From positions 49,709,297 through 49,773,296 of the forward strand of contig CM049321.1 in NCBI GenBank assembly GCA_026874595.1: 64,000 bases of DNA, in the 5' to 3' direction. The notes beneath the pieces were generated by a model, which did no database searches, was not told the origin of the DNA, and saw only the letters and a program-made list of their open reading frames with translations. The position numbers and the translations under genes were made by a program. Origin of the DNA: Sipunculus nudus (lineage: Eukaryota > Annelida > Sipuncula > Golfingiida > Sipunculidae). Each line of letters opens with the position of its first letter. Position 1 is the stretch's first letter. Below, one piece after another: positions 61,526 to 64,000 of the stretch.

Positions 61526-62197
61526 AAAACCTGACTCGACGGACAGTACCACAAAAGGTCAGACACGTATCCTCACAGGTAAAAATATGACGTTTTTTCT
61601 GCTATAAAGGCAATATATAAGTCATGATATGGTATTATAAATTATATTATATACAATACAAAAGTATGGGAATAACACATAACGAAAGCTTAACAAAGTC
61701 TGTGGCATGTCCTGAAAAACAAATAAATACTTTACCTATACCAATCCAATTCGGTGATTACAACATGTTCCTGGTAGTTCACAATAAAAGTCTGGTTCAG
61801 TAATAAACAGAAGCCCATGGTGGTTCACTCATTTAACAAATTCATACAGGCGTTCATGGCAGGTCTGCCGACGGAAAACGCTAAATAGTCCTCAAGTTCA
61901 TGTTACGCTTTTGGGAGAGGGCAAAAGCCAGGAAATACTAATAATCAATCCTCGGAGCATTCAGAGTGTTAGTCCTTTTTAGGGCAGTATGAGTCACTTG
62001 ACCAGTAATGGGCTATTTGCCGGCTCGCTTTCATCTGTTAGCCTTGATAATACAGTACAAAGGGCCTAGGAAAACCCGGTTGTTTGGCATAAACAACGAT
62101 GAAAATAAAGACAGGGGTCGCCCAGACGTCCATACCACATATGGAGATCCAAGAGGGGATCACTAATCCGGGTTGCGAGACGGCTTCAGTCGCAACC

Positions 62198-62198
62198 A

Positions 62199-62242
<44 letters not shown>
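62198..62242. repeat. (TA)n microsatellite
   Basis: Pure TA run just upstream of the first copy of the SINE-linked tail. Confidence 0.95.
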
Positions 62243-62243
<1 letters not shown>

Positions 62244-62251
62244 GTGATTGC

Positions 62252-62331
62252 CACCGTCAGTGAACCGACTTTCTGTGTATACCATTTCCATATATAAACA
62301 ATGAACCAGAATGGCTATTCATTCATCCATA
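62252..62331 (+). mobile_element. SINE tail, headless copy
   Basis: 'ccgtcagtgaaccgactttctgtgtataccatttccatatataaacaatgaaccagaatggctattcattc' matches 62551-62625, which follows a tRNA-like head. Here the head is replaced by a (TA)n run, so this is a 5'-truncated copy of the same element. Confidence 0.75.
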
Positions 62332-62487
62332 TATAATATATGCAGCACACCATATTAGGCTATTAATTTTCCCTGCTGCATGCAAAGTCGCCGTGCCGAC
62401 ACATGTAGTGGGTGAGACTATGACGTCACTACCGTGGCGTCACTTCGCTTGTTCCTATAAAAGTGTGCAAGTACACAGAGGGGAAGG

Positions 62488-62622
62488 GAATCTGGCGTAT
62501 CCAAGTGGTAAGGCCACCGACCGGAAATCAGAAAATCGTGGGTTCGATTCCCAACGTCAGTGAACCGACGTTCTGTGTATATCATTTCCATCTTTAAACA
62601 ATAAACCAGCATGGCTATTCAT

Positions 62623-62664
<42 letters not shown>

Positions 62665-62665
62665 A
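62488..62665 (+). mobile_element. tRNA(Ser)-like SINE with (TA)n tail
   Basis: 'ctggcgtatccaagtggtaaggcc' resembles the A box of a class II tRNA. 'ccggaaatcag' resembles a serine-type anticodon loop. 'tgggttcgattccc' (about 62539-62552) is a near-perfect B box. The tail 'cgtcagtgaaccgacgttctgtgtatatcatttcc' and a (TA)n run (about 62624-62660) follow. There is no variable arm or clean acceptor stem, so I call a SINE and not a tRNA gene. Confidence 0.7.
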
Positions 62666-62939
62666 TATATACATATATGGACATTGAAAAGCGCGATAGC
62701 TGTCGCAGAAGGAGGGACCCTGTTCGATGCGTCGTGAAGGCAAAGTGTGACGAATATACCATCAAATATTGAAAAAGCAGGGGTAAGCATTTGTGATGCT
62801 CGAACTCTAACTCTGTTCTTTTCTGGGGGTTCAGGCTACCTACCGGATGGGTGAAATGTCCGGCTAAATGTTTATGAGGATTACCTAATATACCTCATAT
62901 ACCAGTCAATAGTGTATACCCTATCATGGTGACTAACTA

Positions 62940-63430
62940 TCATGTCGTTACAAGCAAAATTCATAAAATGACACATTATTGATTTTTGTATGGGAACCAA
63001 TATTTCTATGGTAGAAAAGGTGTGGTAGCCGAAATAATCCACCTGACTATATACTCATCATCCTAGAACTGCCAAGTAATTTTATTTGCAAGACGTAATA
63101 TGCGAAGGAATTACAAACATTGTTTAATTTGGTTAATTTTCTAAGAACGTGGGTACCAGATCTTGGGAATCTTATGAAATCTCTTGGTAATTGCATGTCA
63201 GGAACCCGGGAAAAAAATTGCGCATATAGTCCCTACCACTGGCAGAACTCATGGGGAAGCACATTCGGAAATAATGTTCTTAGTTGTACTTTTCTTTCTC
63301 CGAAGGAGCGCATCGGAGCTCCGTTTAATTAACAGATAGTAAAACTACCGAACTAATTCCTTAGGTGGCATTCCATTTCTCTATTGGGCTTTTTTGACAA
63401 CTTTCTGCAGAGAACACATTTCTGAGCCTC
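62940..63430 (+). repeat. Third, older copy of the duplication C modules
   Basis: 'gttacaagcaaaattcataaaatgacac', 'gggaaccaatatttctatgg', 'gaaggaattacaaacattg', 'tgcatgtcagga', 'ataatgttcttagttg', 'ccgtttaattaacagatagtaaaactaccgaa' and 'aactttctgcag' follow the order seen at 60010-60390 and 53610-53990. Divergence is much greater, so this unit predates the 6-kb tandem duplication. Confidence 0.7.
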
Positions 63431-64000
63431 TATGTCCCGTGGGAATAATGTGCTTGTAATAGAGTATCTAATGCTTTATAAGTGCTTTGGTTCAAAGTGG
63501 GAACCGTTTTATTGTCTTCTTGGTTATCTCTAGATATGCAATCGTTGTTATCCTGACTGGCTCAGAAAACACAAAGCAAACTACAGGTTTGGCCTTGCCC
63601 CATCCACAATACTACAGATTCAGAGCGTTTTGCGAAGCCGCCGGCCGAGTTAAAATCAAGCCAAGCTCAGTGTATCAGGAACCGCCGCAGATATTTCATT
63701 AAGCCGAAGTTAGCCGATTTTGTGCACCTCAGTTTTGACTTGAGATAAAAATAATACAAAACATAAATATTTTACATTTAAAATGTAAGAAACAAATATT
63801 TACGTTTTGTCATTTCTTTCACTGAAAGGAATCTTGTGATTGTTTAATTATGAAAATGCCAGACACCACCAGGATAAACTATACTCGATATTCAATCACA
63901 CACTAATTAAATGAAAAATGAATGCATTTTTTTCACACCTTATATATTTGACTTACTTAAATAAAACGGGTACTTCATAACGTCGTCAAATGAAAAGGTT
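63431..64000. other. Gene-free right edge
   Basis: A plus-strand frame of 71 codons (63487-63702) shows no family features. The rest is AT-rich with no recognised repeat. Confidence 0.5.

Larger units (their letters stand above)
55295..62102 (+). repeat. Segmental duplication C, copy 2
   Basis: Tandem partner of 40930-55294 without the Ngaro-like element. It begins where 'cataaacaac' meets 'gatgtctttacttc' and ends with 'tggcataaacaacgatg' before unrelated sequence ('aaaataaagacaggggtcg'). It keeps the empty insertion site and adds a (TA)n-linked block at about 58310-58750. Confidence 0.95.

Noticed and set aside
62488-62560. Functional tRNA-Ser gene
   Set aside because: A and B boxes are good, but no acceptor stem or variable arm can be formed, and a tail copy nearby shows it is part of a SINE.

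Overview
This window looks like nuclear DNA from an animal, most likely a marine invertebrate. It is AT-rich and crowded with (TA)n microsatellites, tRNA-derived SINE-like units, LINE fragments, a tyrosine-recombinase retrotransposon and segmental duplications. No bacterial-style operon, rRNA, CRISPR array or long host open reading frame is visible. A mollusc is a reasonable guess from the general repeat style, but nothing in the window fixes the taxon.

Region by region. 0-1.6 kb holds a degenerate tandem array with a unit of about 260-330 bp. 2.0-3.9 kb and 7.6-10.1 kb are two copies of one segmental duplication, each carrying a tRNA-derived SINE-like unit with a poly-C tract. 10.7-11.5 kb and 15.4-16.2 kb are a second duplicated pair. 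Around and between these lie at least seven copies of one dispersed repeat of about 400 bp (called R here). 12.4-13.75 kb contains two oppositely oriented arrays of self-complementary units of about 75 bp. 19.7-20.6 kb has a direct pair of tRNA-derived elements and a 31-bp minisatellite. From about 22 kb to the right end, a set of old, same-orientation repeat modules recurs, so most of this part looks like an ancient, decayed tandem duplication series. A possible two-exon gene (35.65-36.27 kb) is the only host coding candidate, and it is weak. A perfect 51-bp inverted repeat with a 3-nt loop lies at 37.6-37.7 kb. A decayed LINE (minus strand) occupies 38.8-40.4 kb.

The centrepiece is an 8.2-kb Ngaro-like retrotransposon on the minus strand (41205-49391). 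It has the split direct repeat arrangement A1-genes-B1-A2-B2, a Gag-like reading frame, reverse transcriptase plus RNase H with a YLDD catalytic motif, and a tyrosine recombinase. A second element of 3.46 kb, with short terminal inverted repeats and a TTAA (or TA) target duplication, sits inside the recombinase gene. The retrotransposon itself lies in copy 1 of a tandem segmental duplication (40930-55294); copy 2 (55295 to about 62100) keeps the uninterrupted target site. The order of events can therefore be read directly: tandem duplication, then Ngaro-like insertion into one copy without an evident target duplication, then nested insertion of the TTAA element. A short LINE tail also entered copy 1 only.

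Most of the window is therefore a record of transposition and duplication rather than of host genes working together. Long gene-free stretches are listed as such.
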